Source of the DNA: JAEUIX01 sp964611125
Lineage (GTDB): Bacteria > Planctomycetota > Phycisphaerae > Phycisphaerales > UBA1924
Direction: 5' to 3'
NCBI GenBank assembly: GCA_964611125.1
Contig: CAZSZO010000012.1
Coordinates: 1-64,000, forward strand
Length of the DNA: 64,000 bases
A program made the position numbers and the translations under genes. The stretch's first letter is position 1. Every line of letters begins with the position of its first letter. Positions 23,202 to 32,217 of this stretch are shown here, one piece after another. The notes beneath the pieces were generated by a model, which saw only the letters and a list, made by a program, of their open reading frames with translations, did not search any database and was not told where the DNA came from.

Positions 23202-24100
23202 GCTCGCTTGCAACCGGCAATCCGAGCGGGGCCGGGCTGAACCGGGCCGGGCTCTCGAGCGAACGAGCCCTGCCGCTGGCGATCCAGGCCAGGATCGCCG
23301 AGGTGGTCGCCACGCTCGGGACCGCGCCGGCCGTGCTGCAGGGGTCGCTCAAGTTCCGCATCTTCGACCTGCTGAGCCACCATCGCCGCAGCGTGGGCAA
23401 GTACCACAAGCTCCCGGGCGGACGCCATGCGCAGAAGTACCTCTTCGCCCGCATGAAGCGAAAGACGTGGTACGGGCGCGACGGGGGAAAAGCTGGTGGT
23501 GGTGGCGCGGTGGGCCTGGGTTTTGTTGAAGCCGAAGCCCGCGACGAGCAGGCCGGCCGCTTTGGCGCCCTCGAATCCGGCCGACGCATCCAGGCCTCGG
23601 GCTGGATGTTGATGCCCATCCTGGGCGCTTTGCGTGCGGCGGGCTTCGCCGGGCGGGCGCCGCGGGGAAGGGCCTTCCGCCTGGCTGAAGAGCTGAGGGC
23701 CCAGGGCAAGCTGCGGGTGGTGCGGAGCCGCGGGGGCAAGCTGCTGCTGGTCTTCGACACCGGGCGCAGGCGCGACGGGAGCCTGGGCCGCGCGGCCCGG
23801 TCGATCCCCCTGTTCATCCTCTCGCGCACCCGGACGCAGCGGCCGCTCCTGGGCTACTTCGAGCAGTGGCGGCGCGTGTCCAGCTCGCCGCGGACGATCG
23901 CCAAGTTCGAGGCCGACCTGGAGCGATGCCTGACCGAGGCCGGCCGCCTGGCCCTCACCCGGCGCAACGAGCGGGCCCTGAGCGACCAGGAGATCACGAA
24001 CATCGGCAGGGCGGAAGCCGCGGCTGCCCGCAGGGCCGGCGAGGCCGCGGCCCGCAAAGACACGATCGACGGCGCGGCGCCCGAAGGGAGGAGCGCCTGA
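23198..24100 (+). CDS. Minor tail or connector protein, gpZ-like position
   Basis: This basic 300-residue protein is coupled at both ends to its neighbours. It is rich in Arg and Lys with helical C-terminus. In lambda order this slot is taken by the minor tail protein Z, which is also about 190-200 residues and basic; the match is positional only. The middle section (RGRAFRLAEELRAQGKLRVV) suggests a mixed alpha/beta domain. Confidence 0.45.
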   Translation: MSSLATGNPSGAGLNRAGLSSERALPLAIQARIAEVVATLGTAPAVLQGSLKFRIFDLLSHHRRSVGKYHKLPGGRHAQKYLFARMKRKTWYGRDGGKAGGGGAVGLGFVEAEARDEQAGRFGALESGRRIQASGWMLMPILGALRAAGFAGRAPRGRAFRLAEELRAQGKLRVVRSRGGKLLLVFDTGRRRDGSLGRAARSIPLFILSRTRTQRPLLGYFEQWRRVSSSPRTIAKFEADLERCLTEAGRLALTRRNERALSDQEITNIGRAEAAAARRAGEAAARKDTIDGAAPEGRSA

Positions 24101-24660
24101 TGCTGGGATGGCTCCTCAATCTCGGATTCGCCGGCGGAACTGGTGGCTCGCCGCCACCGCCGCCACCTCAAACCGACACCGTCCGAACCAGGATCGTGGC
24201 CAAGATCGTGACGTGGCTGAGCGACGCCCTGTCGGCGGCGGGACTCATGGGAGTGGTCTATCCGCCCGGGGCCAGGACGGCCGACGAGGAACGCGCGATC
24301 AACGAAGCGCGGGCCTCGGGCAAAGTGGCGGCGCTGCTGGTGATCGGCGACAGCGAGAACGTCGACCCCGAGCAGCAGGTGCTCGAAACGCTCGAGATGG
24401 AGGTGGGGGTGTGCCTGATGCTGCCGGGTGATACCGGCGGCCGGGCGGCCGATGCCTTCGCCGAGGACCTGCACGCCCTGGTGTACAAGCTCTACGCGGG
24501 GGGAGGGGTGGGCGATGAGACCTGGGCGAATCTGGCGCTGCACACCCGGCTGATCGGCGGTGGGGCCCTGGTGCTCGACCCGGACTTTGGCGAGGTGACG
24601 GCGTCGGTGTTCAGGGTGACGTACCGGCACCGGCGCGGGGATCCGACGATCGCGGCATGA
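24100..24660 (+). CDS. Tail completion protein, gpU-like position
   Basis: This 187-residue protein overlaps the previous gene by ATGA and is preceded by GGGAGGAG. After a Pro-rich linker comes an alpha/beta domain (VRTRIVAKIVTWLSDAL; LEMEVGVCLMLPGD; ASVFRVTYRHRRGDP). This shape and length are typical of tail terminator proteins that cap the tube. Assignment is by fold pattern and synteny. Confidence 0.5.
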   Translation: MLGWLLNLGFAGGTGGSPPPPPPQTDTVRTRIVAKIVTWLSDALSAAGLMGVVYPPGARTADEERAINEARASGKVAALLVIGDSENVDPEQQVLETLEMEVGVCLMLPGDTGGRAADAFAEDLHALVYKLYAGGGVGDETWANLALHTRLIGGGALVLDPDFGEVTASVFRVTYRHRRGDPTIAA

Positions 24661-24678
24661 GGCACGAAAGGGGACGAC

Positions 24679-25185
24679 GTGGCGGACTCGAGCGTGAAAA
24701 TCTATGAGCCGGCGAGCGGGACGCCGGTGCGCACCGAGAACATCGGCGGGACGCAGCACCAGACGGCCAAGCTGTGGTGGGGCGGCGACGACGAAGTGAA
24801 AAAGGCCAGCCTGGCGGCGCCGGTGCCCGTGCAGAGCGCCCGCGACGGCGGGAGCGTGTGCTTTGCCGGCTTGGTCTTCCCGCTGAAGGTGGCGAATGTG
24901 CGCACCGACGGGACCACCAACCTGAACACGCTGGTGGCGGCGGTGAGCACGAAGAAGTTCCGGGTGCTCTCCATGCTGGTGGCGCCGGACGCGGACGTGA
25001 CGGTGACAGTGAGGAGCGCCGCCGCGGCGATCCTGGGCCCGGTGACGCTGGCCGGCAAGATGGCCCAGCAGCTGGGGCCGCGGGAGGGCTGGCTATGCGA
25101 AACCGTGAACGCGAACGAGGCCCTGGGCATCCAGGCCGGGACGGGCGTGGCGGCGACGGTGAGCGTGGTGTACGTGGAGATTTAA
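24679..25185 (+). CDS. Virion structural protein, beta-rich
   Basis: This 168-residue protein has a GTG start after AAAGGGG. The C-terminal half (LGPREGWLCETVNANEALGI, then QAGTGVAATVSVVYVEI) is the kind of beta-sandwich end seen in small phage surface or head-fibre proteins. It lies between tail completion and tail tube genes. Exact role unknown. Confidence 0.55.
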   Translation: MADSSVKIYEPASGTPVRTENIGGTQHQTAKLWWGGDDEVKKASLAAPVPVQSARDGGSVCFAGLVFPLKVANVRTDGTTNLNTLVAAVSTKKFRVLSMLVAPDADVTVTVRSAAAAILGPVTLAGKMAQQLGPREGWLCETVNANEALGIQAGTGVAATVSVVYVEI

Positions 25186-25190
25186 GCGTG

Positions 25191-25616
25191 ATGCCGGTGC
25201 TGATGAACAACTCGGGGCTGTGGGCGGGGGCCGACACGCCCAATCCGCTGCTGGACCAGGACGGGGCCAGCCGGGTGCAGCCCTCGGGTCTCGTGCGGAT
25301 CGTGCGCGAGGACGGCTCGGGCGCGCTGGCCAGCTCGGGCCCGCAGCGACACACGCGGGCCCGGCACACGCTGCGGACCATCCGCTACCGGATCGGCATC
25401 GCGGCGGCGGACGGGCGCGACGTGGAGATGCTGCGGCAGGCTGACGCCGTGAGCCGGGGCGGGGCGGGCGGGATGCGGTGGCGGCACCCCATCGACGACG
25501 CCGCGGGACCGGTCGAGACGGCGCCGATCTACCGGATCGTGAGCGATGAGCTGGCGGTGAGCCGCCGGCGGGGCGGAGCGGTCGGGAGCGTGGAGATCGT
25601 GGTGGAGCGGGTGTGA
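25191..25616 (+). CDS. Unknown virion-associated protein
   Basis: This 141-residue protein starts five bases after the upstream stop (a GTG at 25188 is also possible). It has a basic central region (RHTRARHTLRTIRYRIGI) and beta-rich ends (SVEIVVERV). No family is recognised. Placement suggests a tail assembly or neck protein. Confidence 0.5.
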   Translation: MPVLMNNSGLWAGADTPNPLLDQDGASRVQPSGLVRIVREDGSGALASSGPQRHTRARHTLRTIRYRIGIAAADGRDVEMLRQADAVSRGGAGGMRWRHPIDDAAGPVETAPIYRIVSDELAVSRRRGGAVGSVEIVVERV

Positions 25617-25648
25617 GGCTATAGGCACTCGGGAAAAAGGGGCGAATC

Positions 25649-26869
25649 GTGGCGAACAAGCGCGAGCAACAGTTTGCGATCAAGGTCCAGAGCGACGAGG
25701 CGACCGAAGCGACGATCGCGGCGGCCAACTATGCCGGGGTGTACAAGGGGCTGGACTTCGCCGACATGATCGGCGAGTACCAGCGGGAGACGGTGCGGGC
25801 GACGCTCTCGAAGGACGCGGCGCTGAAGGGGCCGGTGATGGGCAAGATCTCGGGCACATGCGAGTGCCTGGGGGGCGGCGCCGACACGACCGCTTCCGAC
25901 GCGACGCCCTGGCACCACCTGCTGCGCTCGTCGGGGATGAAGCGTGTGCAGGTGAAGATGGCCCAGGTGGGGACGCTGACGGGCGGGACGGCGGCCAACG
26001 TGACCATCGGGCGGCTGATCGGCGACAACGCCACGCAGGGCTCGGCGACCAAGACGGGCGTGATCGTGGATTACGTGGCCGGCTCGCCGAACAAGCTGTG
26101 GTACATTCCCACGGCGGGGACATTCACCACCAGCGACACGATCTACGTGTACGGGTCGCCCACGCAGAGCATGCCCATCAGCGTGAACCCCATCGACGGC
26201 GGGTTCAAGTTTGAGTTGGCCAGCGAGACGGCGGCGTACACCCCTGAGTGCGCCACGGCGTACATGTACCAGGCTGGTCAGCTGCACCGGCTCATCAGCG
26301 CCCGCAGCACGGTGAAATTCAACTGGGCCCACAAGGCTCCGCTGCTGATCACCTTCGAGACGCAGGGGGCCCTGAAGCTGACGGGCGGGACGCTCGCGGC
26401 GGCTTCTCCGCAGACGGGGATCCCGGCCATCGGCGGGCCGCCCAAGATGTGCTTCGCCATGCCCTTCACCCTCGATGCCCTCTCGCCGGTGTTCGAGGAG
26501 CTCGAGATCGACCTGGCGAACAACCTGACGCCGCGGGCGACCTTGGCCAGCAACGGCCTGGTGAGCAGCGGCTACCTGGCCACCCGTATCGCCGATCGGG
26601 CGGTGAAGGGGACGGTGGCGCCGGAGACGCCGGCGCCGGGGACGAAGGACTACTTCGCCCAGTTGATGGCCGGGAGCACGTTTGTGCTTTACAGCAAGCT
26701 GGGACTGGCGGGTGACACCAACGGGGCGATCATCGCCCACGCGCCGGCGGCCCAGATGCAAGGGGACCACAGCCAGGGTGACCGCAACGGGATCGTGACG
26801 ACGCCGATGGCGCTGGCGCTGACCGGGGCGACGGATGATGAGTTTGCGCTCTATCACCTGTTTGGTTGA
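25649..26869 (+). CDS. Major tail tube protein
   Basis: This 406-residue protein begins at a GTG with AAGGGG upstream. The N-terminus (NKREQQFAIKVQSDEATEAT) and the strand-rich body fit tail tube proteins of the lambda gpV type, which stack as rings around the tape measure. It lies just before the G/GT chaperones, as gpV does, separated only by a lipoprotein gene. It is longer than gpV, so it may carry an added surface domain. Confidence 0.72.
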   Translation: MANKREQQFAIKVQSDEATEATIAAANYAGVYKGLDFADMIGEYQRETVRATLSKDAALKGPVMGKISGTCECLGGGADTTASDATPWHHLLRSSGMKRVQVKMAQVGTLTGGTAANVTIGRLIGDNATQGSATKTGVIVDYVAGSPNKLWYIPTAGTFTTSDTIYVYGSPTQSMPISVNPIDGGFKFELASETAAYTPECATAYMYQAGQLHRLISARSTVKFNWAHKAPLLITFETQGALKLTGGTLAAASPQTGIPAIGGPPKMCFAMPFTLDALSPVFEELEIDLANNLTPRATLASNGLVSSGYLATRIADRAVKGTVAPETPAPGTKDYFAQLMAGSTFVLYSKLGLAGDTNGAIIAHAPAAQMQGDHSQGDRNGIVTTPMALALTGATDDEFALYHLFG

Positions 26870-26884
26870 GTGCTCGCGGGAGGT

Positions 26885-26922
26885 GTCAACGAAGGGCGCG
26901 AAGGGATCAAAGGGTTCAAACA
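26885..26922 (+). repeat. Dispersed repeat A, copy 6
   Basis: GTCAACGAAGGGCGCGAAGG is followed by GATCAAAGGGTTCAAAC. It fills the gap between the tube gene stop (26869) and the lipoprotein ATG (26938). The GTTCAAA at its end resembles repeat B. Confidence 0.75.
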
Positions 26923-26937
26923 AGAAAGGGGGCGGTT

Positions 26938-27582
26938 ATGCGACTAGGACGTGCGAATCGTGAGGCGGTGCTGTGGGGCTTTGCGTGCATGGCGGCGGTG
27001 GTGTTCCTGGTCATCGGGGGGTGCGCCGACAAGCCCGGGGCGAGGTACGTGCAGGAACCTTCGGGGCTCACCACCAACAACGCCGACGGAACCCAGAATC
27101 GGCCGTCGAGCTTCAGCCTCGACGACCCCAGCGGGACCAAGAACGTGGTGTACGTGGATGCCGAGGGGAACCGCTCGATCATGGGCTCGCTGCACACCCA
27201 GACCAGCGAGGCGACGGGCTCGAAGCTGAGCGAAGCGAACACCGGCGGAGCGCCCCAGCAGCGGGCGGTGGTCACGATCGGGAACATCAAGGCCCTGCTC
27301 TCGACCGCGGCCGATTGGGACTGGCATGACGTCGACGCGATGTTTGAGAATGAGAAGCTGGTCCGCCTGCGGATCGGCAGCCTGAGCACCCTGACCAGCC
27401 CGGTGCAGAAGGCGGTCAATGACGGCGTGGCGATCGAGGTGCAGGCGTGGATCGCCGGCACGCAGGCTGACCGCGATGTGCAGCTCGAGCGGCTCAAGAC
27501 CCAGGCGCAGGGCGTTGGGGCCGGGGCCGAAGTGGCTAAGGCAGTGCTTCCGATTCTGTCCAAGCTCGCCGGCGTCCCCTGA
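26938..27582 (+). CDS. Prophage lipoprotein within tail operon
   Basis: This 214-residue protein has a signal peptide with a lipobox: a hydrophobic stretch ending IGGC, with Cys29 as the acylated residue, followed by DKPG. The rest is hydrophilic with a helical C-terminus (AEVAKAVLPILSKLAG). Lipoproteins encoded by phages can block superinfection or act in lysis, but here it sits between the tube and chaperone genes. Repeat A copy 6 and AAAGGGGG precede it. I see no spanin-like features, so function is open. Confidence 0.7.
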   Translation: MRLGRANREAVLWGFACMAAVVFLVIGGCADKPGARYVQEPSGLTTNNADGTQNRPSSFSLDDPSGTKNVVYVDAEGNRSIMGSLHTQTSEATGSKLSEANTGGAPQQRAVVTIGNIKALLSTAADWDWHDVDAMFENEKLVRLRIGSLSTLTSPVQKAVNDGVAIEVQAWIAGTQADRDVQLERLKTQAQGVGAGAEVAKAVLPILSKLAGVP

Positions 27583-27738
27583 GCGGGGGCACGGTGGCAC
27601 AGACGTGAGTGGGGAAGTGGAATCTGGCGAAAGTGCGTAGGCGCATGGATTGCGTGCGAGTGAGTTTCAGAACTTTTAGGGAACGACCCGCCGAGGGCAG
27701 CGTAAATGCCAACGGCGGGGCGGGCAGGAGGCTCCCAG

Positions 27739-28143
27739 ATGAGCGAGCAGGCAAGGGCGGCGGTCGGGGGGACGGTCGCGGGGACGGGCGTGCCGGTGGC
27801 TGCGGGCGAAACGCCGGTGAAGCTGGCCGGGGGCGGGACGGCATGGGTGGTGCGGCTCAAGCGCACAGCCATGACGGATATCGCCACCCGTGTGGGCGAC
27901 GGATCCGGGGACGCCTTCAGCATGCAGGTGGCCGAGCTGGTCGTGCGGGCGGCCGTGGTGCGGCTGGAGCACGATGGCGAACTGCGGGGTGACGACGGCA
28001 GCGCCTTCGAGATCAAGCGGCGCCGGGAGGGGCCGCTCACGCTGGCGCAGCGTGAGCTGTTCGACATCATCGGCGGCGATGACGTGGCGGCGATCATCGC
28101 GGCGGCGTCGGCCGGGCTCTCAGGATCAATGGCGGGAAAGTGA
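27739..28143 (+). CDS. Tail assembly chaperone, gpG-like
   Basis: This 134-residue protein starts at the ATG following AGGAGG. It lies immediately before the tape measure gene. It ends with GGA AAG TGA, and the heptamer G_GGA_AAG at 28134-28140 is the same slippery sequence used by lambda G/GT. It should coat the tape measure protein during tail assembly. A longer frame from 27706 lacks a ribosome-binding site. Confidence 0.75.
   Translation: MSEQARAAVGGTVAGTGVPVAAGETPVKLAGGGTAWVVRLKRTAMTDIATRVGDGSGDAFSMQVAELVVRAAVVRLEHDGELRGDDGSAFEIKRRREGPLTLAQRELFDIIGGDDVAAIIAAASAGLSGSMAGK
28134..28140 (+). promoter_or_regulatory. Programmed -1 frameshift site GGGAAAG
   Basis: Read in the gpG frame as G_GGA_AAG directly before the TGA stop. 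Slipping back one base continues at GTG (28140) in the frame of the downstream T segment. It is identical to the heptamer of lambda G/GT, in the same gene context. Confidence 0.8.
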
Positions 28144-28550
28144 TCGCCGCGGCGCGGTGGCTGCACGCGACGCGGCGGAAGGAGCTGGGGTCTGACGCAG
28201 GGCGGGGCGCCAGGCTGGAGCCATGCCCCGCGTGTCAGGGGGCGCGTGGGGTGCGGATGCCGGGCGGCCATCTGCACGCATTGTGCCAGGGGACGGGGTA
28301 CATCGACGCCGATGACCTGGACGCTGCGGAGGGGCTGGAGGCGGCCCGGGAACTGGCCGGGTTCCTTGAAGCGGCGGCGATGATCGAGCGGGACGGGGTG
28401 CTTGGGTGCATGCTGCTGCTGGGGGTGAACGAGTGGGACCCGCTGTTTGTGGAGGCCCTGGGGGTGCTGCGGGAAGAGCTGGGGAGGTTGCAGATTGAGG
28501 AGGAGCGGGAGCGGGCGGAGAAGGCTGGGCAGGCTGGTCAACGAAGGTAA
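28140..28550 (+). CDS. Frameshift extension, T part of gpGT-like chaperone
   Basis: This 136-residue open frame is probably made mainly as the C-terminal part of a 270-residue fusion with the upstream gene through the -1 shift. A GTG at 28140 could in theory start it alone, but no good ribosome-binding sequence precedes it. It contains CPAC (residues 28-31), a lone Cys about 20 residues later and a charged C-terminus. In lambda the T part contacts the tube protein. Its stop lies within repeat A copy 7. Confidence 0.7.
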   Translation: MIAAARWLHATRRKELGSDAGRGARLEPCPACQGARGVRMPGGHLHALCQGTGYIDADDLDAAEGLEAARELAGFLEAAAMIERDGVLGCMLLLGVNEWDPLFVEALGVLREELGRLQIEEERERAEKAGQAGQRR

Positions 28551-28556
28551 GGGGCG
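28537..28556 (+). repeat. Dispersed repeat A, copy 7 (short)
   Basis: GTCAACGAAGGTAAGGGGCG contains the stop of the chaperone extension (TAA at 28548-28550) and the AAGGGG that precedes the tape measure GTG at 28560. Confidence 0.65.
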
Positions 28557-28559
28557 AGC

Positions 28560-30719
28560 GTGGCGACCAAGGAACTCTCGATCATCGTGAAGGCGGTAGA
28601 CCAGTTCACGGCCCAGTTCCGCGCGATCACGTCGGGGATCACGGCGGGGATCAAGGGTCTGGTCGGCGGCCTGGGGTCGGCGTTCTCGGGGCTCATCTCG
28701 TCGATCACCAACGTGAAGACCCTGATCGCCGGCGCGTTTGTGGGCGTCGGGGTGTACAAGGCCGTGGGCGCGTTCAACGACGCGGCCAGGGCCCTGGATG
28801 ACATCGGCAACGCCAGCCAGCGGCTGGGCGTGGGGGTCGAGACGCTCTCGACGCTGCGATACATGGCCGAGCTCAACGGATCCAACTGGCAGGAACTGGC
28901 CGACATCGTCAAGACCACCGAAAGAAACCTGGGGCAGTTTGCGGCGACGGGCGGGGGCCGAGCCGCCGAGTTCTTCAAGAGACTCAACGTGAACCTGTTC
29001 GGCGCGGATCGCCAGCTCCGCGACATCAACGAGCTGCTGCCGGAGCTGGGAGCGGCGATCAACGCCCTGCCGCAGGCTGAGCGGGTGGCGTACGCGGAAA
29101 GGATCTTCGGCAACGCCAACGCGCTGCAGCTGGGGCTTGAGAACTTCAAGGCTTACCGGGAGGAGGCCGAGAAGCTCGGGGCGGTGTTCGGGCCCGAGCA
29201 GGTGAAGGCCGGCATGGACTACCTCGACGCCCTGGACCGGATCGGCGCGGCATGGCTGGGGCTGCGCGTGAAGGTGGTGGCGGCGGTCGGGCCGTTCCTG
29301 GCGGAGATGCTCAACAAGTTTGCGAGCCTGGCCGCGGCGGTGGGCCGCATCATCGGCACCTTCGGCGACGTGTTGTCGCGGGCGTTCGGGGGCGACAGCG
29401 ATGCGCTGGGCAGGCTGGCGCGGGTGTTCGTGACGGCGCAGGCTCTGGTCACGGTGGGCGTGGCGAACGTGGGCAACGTGCTGGTGGTGTCGACGCAGTA
29501 CGTGGTGCAGTACCTGCTGAGGTACCTCGATCAAGAGTTCACCCAGTGGTTCGGCACCTTTGCGGAGAAGCTGCCCAACCTGATCTCGATCGCCTACAAC
29601 CGCGCGCAGATCAGCATTGTCCAGGGCTCCGGCGAGTTCCTGGGTCTGCCCGCGTCGTGGATCGATGCCGAGGTGGCGTCTTACCAGGAGCGCATCGACA
29701 CGCTCGTCACCGAGATCGAGATGATCAACCGCGACGCGCGGCAGACGATCAACAGCAATGTGATCGGGTCGATGTTCGCCACCGATACCCCGAAGCTGAC
29801 CGAGGCGGTCGCGGCCCTGCAGAGGTCGGTGGGCGCCGCGGCTGGTGAGTTTGGCGATTCGCTGGATGCGATGCTGGCCTTCCGCGAGGCCCTCAGGGGC
29901 ACAGCGTTTGACGCCGCCCTGACGGGGACGGCCATCAACGATCTCACGGGATCGGTGCAGAAGGCGTCGAACGCGAGTGGGTTCTTCGATGGGATCAGGC
30001 AGGGGATTCAGAACATCAAGCAGCAGGCGGAGGACCTGTACAACACGGGCATTCAGGTCGCGCAGAGCCTGACCAACAGCATTTCCGGCCAGCTGGCCTC
30101 AGCGATCTACTCGGTGGCGTCGGGAGCGGAGTCGCTGGGGAATGCGTTCAAGGCGTTCGGGCGGCAGGCGCTGCAGACCATCAGCCAAGTGATCCTGCGG
30201 GTGCTAGTGCTCCGGGCTGTATCGGGGCTCGTGGATGGATTCCTGGGCGGTGGTTCGGGACAGATGGCCGGCGGAGTGCCGCAGCCTGGTGTTGTGTCAG
30301 GATCGGAGTTCTCCCTCGGTGGCGTTCAAGGCATCGCGCGAGATGGCGGCGTGATCGTGGCGGGTGGGGTGCGACGGTTCATGGCCGGCGGAACCGTGCA
30401 GGGACCCAACCTGAACCTGGACATGGTGCACGCCCTGCTGGCCCCGGGGGAGCGGGTGTTCTCGCGCGATGAGGTGCGGCGGGTGGGGGCGCGGCGGCTG
30501 GATGCGCTGGGGGCCGGGGCGGACCCGGCGGAGGTGTTCGGCGGTGGTGGCGGCATCACGATCAACCAGACGATCAACGTGGCGGGTGGTGGAGGTGGCG
30601 GAGGGGGGGCGGACGCGCGGATGCTCGAGGGGATCCGCAAGGCGACGTATGACGGGCTGCTGGCGGCGCTCTCGGCGCGGCCGGCGCTGCGGCAGGGCTT
30701 GAGGGCGGCGCTGGCTTAG
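28560..30719 (+). CDS. Tape measure protein
   Basis: This 719-residue protein sets tail length. The Gly/Ala-rich N-terminus with hydrophobic segments (ITSGITAGIKGLVGGLGS), long helices, and central membrane-like stretches (VANVGNVLVVSTQYVVQYLL) are typical. The C-terminal part has Gly-rich strands (VARDGGVIVAGGVRRFMAGG-like). At about 1.5 angstroms per residue (known rule) the tail would be roughly 100 nm. The GTG start has AAGGGG upstream from repeat A copy 7. Confidence 0.85.
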   Translation: MATKELSIIVKAVDQFTAQFRAITSGITAGIKGLVGGLGSAFSGLISSITNVKTLIAGAFVGVGVYKAVGAFNDAARALDDIGNASQRLGVGVETLSTLRYMAELNGSNWQELADIVKTTERNLGQFAATGGGRAAEFFKRLNVNLFGADRQLRDINELLPELGAAINALPQAERVAYAERIFGNANALQLGLENFKAYREEAEKLGAVFGPEQVKAGMDYLDALDRIGAAWLGLRVKVVAAVGPFLAEMLNKFASLAAAVGRIIGTFGDVLSRAFGGDSDALGRLARVFVTAQALVTVGVANVGNVLVVSTQYVVQYLLRYLDQEFTQWFGTFAEKLPNLISIAYNRAQISIVQGSGEFLGLPASWIDAEVASYQERIDTLVTEIEMINRDARQTINSNVIGSMFATDTPKLTEAVAALQRSVGAAAGEFGDSLDAMLAFREALRGTAFDAALTGTAINDLTGSVQKASNASGFFDGIRQGIQNIKQQAEDLYNTGIQVAQSLTNSISGQLASAIYSVASGAESLGNAFKAFGRQALQTISQVILRVLVLRAVSGLVDGFLGGGSGQMAGGVPQPGVVSGSEFSLGGVQGIARDGGVIVAGGVRRFMAGGTVQGPNLNLDMVHALLAPGERVFSRDEVRRVGARRLDALGAGADPAEVFGGGGGITINQTINVAGGGGGGGGADARMLEGIRKATYDGLLAALSARPALRQGLRAALA

Positions 30720-30759
30720 GTTCAACCGGCGTAGGTTCGGCAGGAATAGGGGGGCGACC

Positions 30760-32205
30760 ATGGCGGACGGAATTCAACTCAATGCGGCGACGACCTCTGG
30801 CGCCAAGACGGCGACGGCCGAGCTGTCGTGGTCGGGCGACACGGCCCACGTGCAGGTGATCAGTGCGGGCATCCTCACCGGAGCGGAGGGGAGCTGGACG
30901 TTCACGCCGCTTGCGGCGGGAGCCGGCGCGGTGGCGGCGGGGGTGCAGCGGATCACTCTGGCCAGCGATGACCCAGCGGTTGCGGCGCTCACTGCGATCA
31001 ACACCAGCGGGGTGAAGCAGCAGGGGAGCTGGACGGTTGGGGCGAGCCAGAGCGGGACATGGACCGTGACGGGCGCCGGTGGAACCTTCCCGGTGACCGA
31101 CTCGGGCGGCTCGCTGACGGTGGATGCGCCGGTGGCGACGCCGGTCTTTGTCCGGCTCTCGGATGGGACGGCGGCGATCGCGACGCTGCCGGTGAGCTTG
31201 ACCTCGACGACGATCACCGGCGCGGTGACGGTGGCTCAGGCGACGGCGGCAAGCCTCAACGCGACGGTGGTGGGGACGGGGACCTTCGCCGTGCAGGCAG
31301 CCCAGAGCGGAACGTGGACGGTGACGGGAACCGGTGGGACGTTCCCGGTGACCGACTCGGGTGGCTCGCTGACGGTGGATGCGCCGGTGGCGACGCCGGT
31401 CTTCGTGCGGCTCTCGGATGGGACGGCGGCGATCTCGACGCTGCCGGTGAGCGCGGCGAGCTTGCCCTTGCCCGCCGGTGCGGCGACCTCCGCGCTTCAG
31501 ACCACCGGCAACTTGTCGCTCGCCAGCATCGAAGGGAAGATCACCGCGTGCAATACCGGGGCCGTGACCATTTCGGGGGCCCTGCCAGCGGGGACCAACG
31601 CCATCGGCAAGCTGGCGGCCAACAGCGGCGTGACGATCGGCGCGGTGGAGATCGCGGGCTCGCAGACGCTCTCGACGGTGACGACGGTGGGGACGGTGAC
31701 CACCTGTTCGACGGTGACGACGCTCACCGGCGGCGGGGTGGCTCACGACGGGGTCGATTCGGGCAACCCGATCAAGGTCGGGGCCAGGGCGACCACGAGC
31801 CTGAGCGGGCTCGCGCTGGTGGCGGCCGCAGATCGCACCGACCTGATGGCGGGTGTGGATGGCGTGCTGATCGTGCGGCCGCACTCCAACCTTGAGGACA
31901 TCGTCAGCGGCCGGGCGACCAACACCGACGGGACCCAGACCGCATGCATCGCCTCTCAGGGCGCTGGCGTAAAAACGTACCTCACGAGCGTGACGATCTG
32001 CAACACCAGCGCCAGCAACGTCACTGTCGACATCAAGGACGGGAGCACGGTCAAGTGGACGTTGCCAGTGCCCGCGGGCGGCGGCGCGGTGTGGAACCCG
32101 CCCAATCCGCTTCCGGGGACGGCGGCTACGGCCTGGAACTTCCAGGGCTCGGCGGCAGCAACAACGCTGACGTGCTCAATGCTGGGCTTTAAGACCAAGA
32201 TCTAA
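30760..32205 (+). CDS. Tail fibre-like protein with internal repeats
   Basis: This 481-residue Ser/Thr/Ala-rich beta protein contains a tandem module of about 50 residues (SGTWTVTGTGGTFPVTDSGG onward) at residues about 97-146 and again at about 182-231, an 85-residue period. Such repeats are common in fibre shafts. The C-terminal 90 residues form a different domain (YLTSVTICNTSASNVTVDIK). It follows the tape measure gene, where lambda has M and L, so fibres have been inserted into the tail-tip cluster. Confidence 0.6.
   Translation: MADGIQLNAATTSGAKTATAELSWSGDTAHVQVISAGILTGAEGSWTFTPLAAGAGAVAAGVQRITLASDDPAVAALTAINTSGVKQQGSWTVGASQSGTWTVTGAGGTFPVTDSGGSLTVDAPVATPVFVRLSDGTAAIATLPVSLTSTTITGAVTVAQATAASLNATVVGTGTFAVQAAQSGTWTVTGTGGTFPVTDSGGSLTVDAPVATPVFVRLSDGTAAISTLPVSAASLPLPAGAATSALQTTGNLSLASIEGKITACNTGAVTISGALPAGTNAIGKLAANSGVTIGAVEIAGSQTLSTVTTVGTVTTCSTVTTLTGGGVAHDGVDSGNPIKVGARATTSLSGLALVAAADRTDLMAGVDGVLIVRPHSNLEDIVSGRATNTDGTQTACIASQGAGVKTYLTSVTICNTSASNVTVDIKDGSTVKWTLPVPAGGGAVWNPPNPLPGTAATAWNFQGSAAATTLTCSMLGFKTKI
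31046..31197 (+). repeat. Fibre module repeat, unit 1
   Basis: This 152-base coding repeat matches 31301-31452 with few mismatches. It encodes the SGTWTVTG...LSDGTAAI...LPVS module. Confidence 0.8.
31301..31452 (+). repeat. Fibre module repeat, unit 2
   Basis: This is the second 152-base unit, 255 bases downstream of the first and in the same frame, so recombination between units would change fibre length by 85 residues without breaking the frame. Confidence 0.8.
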
Positions 32206-32217
32206 GGGGGGTTCAGC

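Noticed and set aside
26916..29534. An 872-codon minus-strand open frame
   Set aside because: Antisense of lipoprotein, chaperone and tape measure genes; low-complexity translation.
31046..31452. Repeats considered as a CRISPR-like array
   Set aside because: Only two 152-base units, in frame within a fibre gene; no short repeats with unique spacers.
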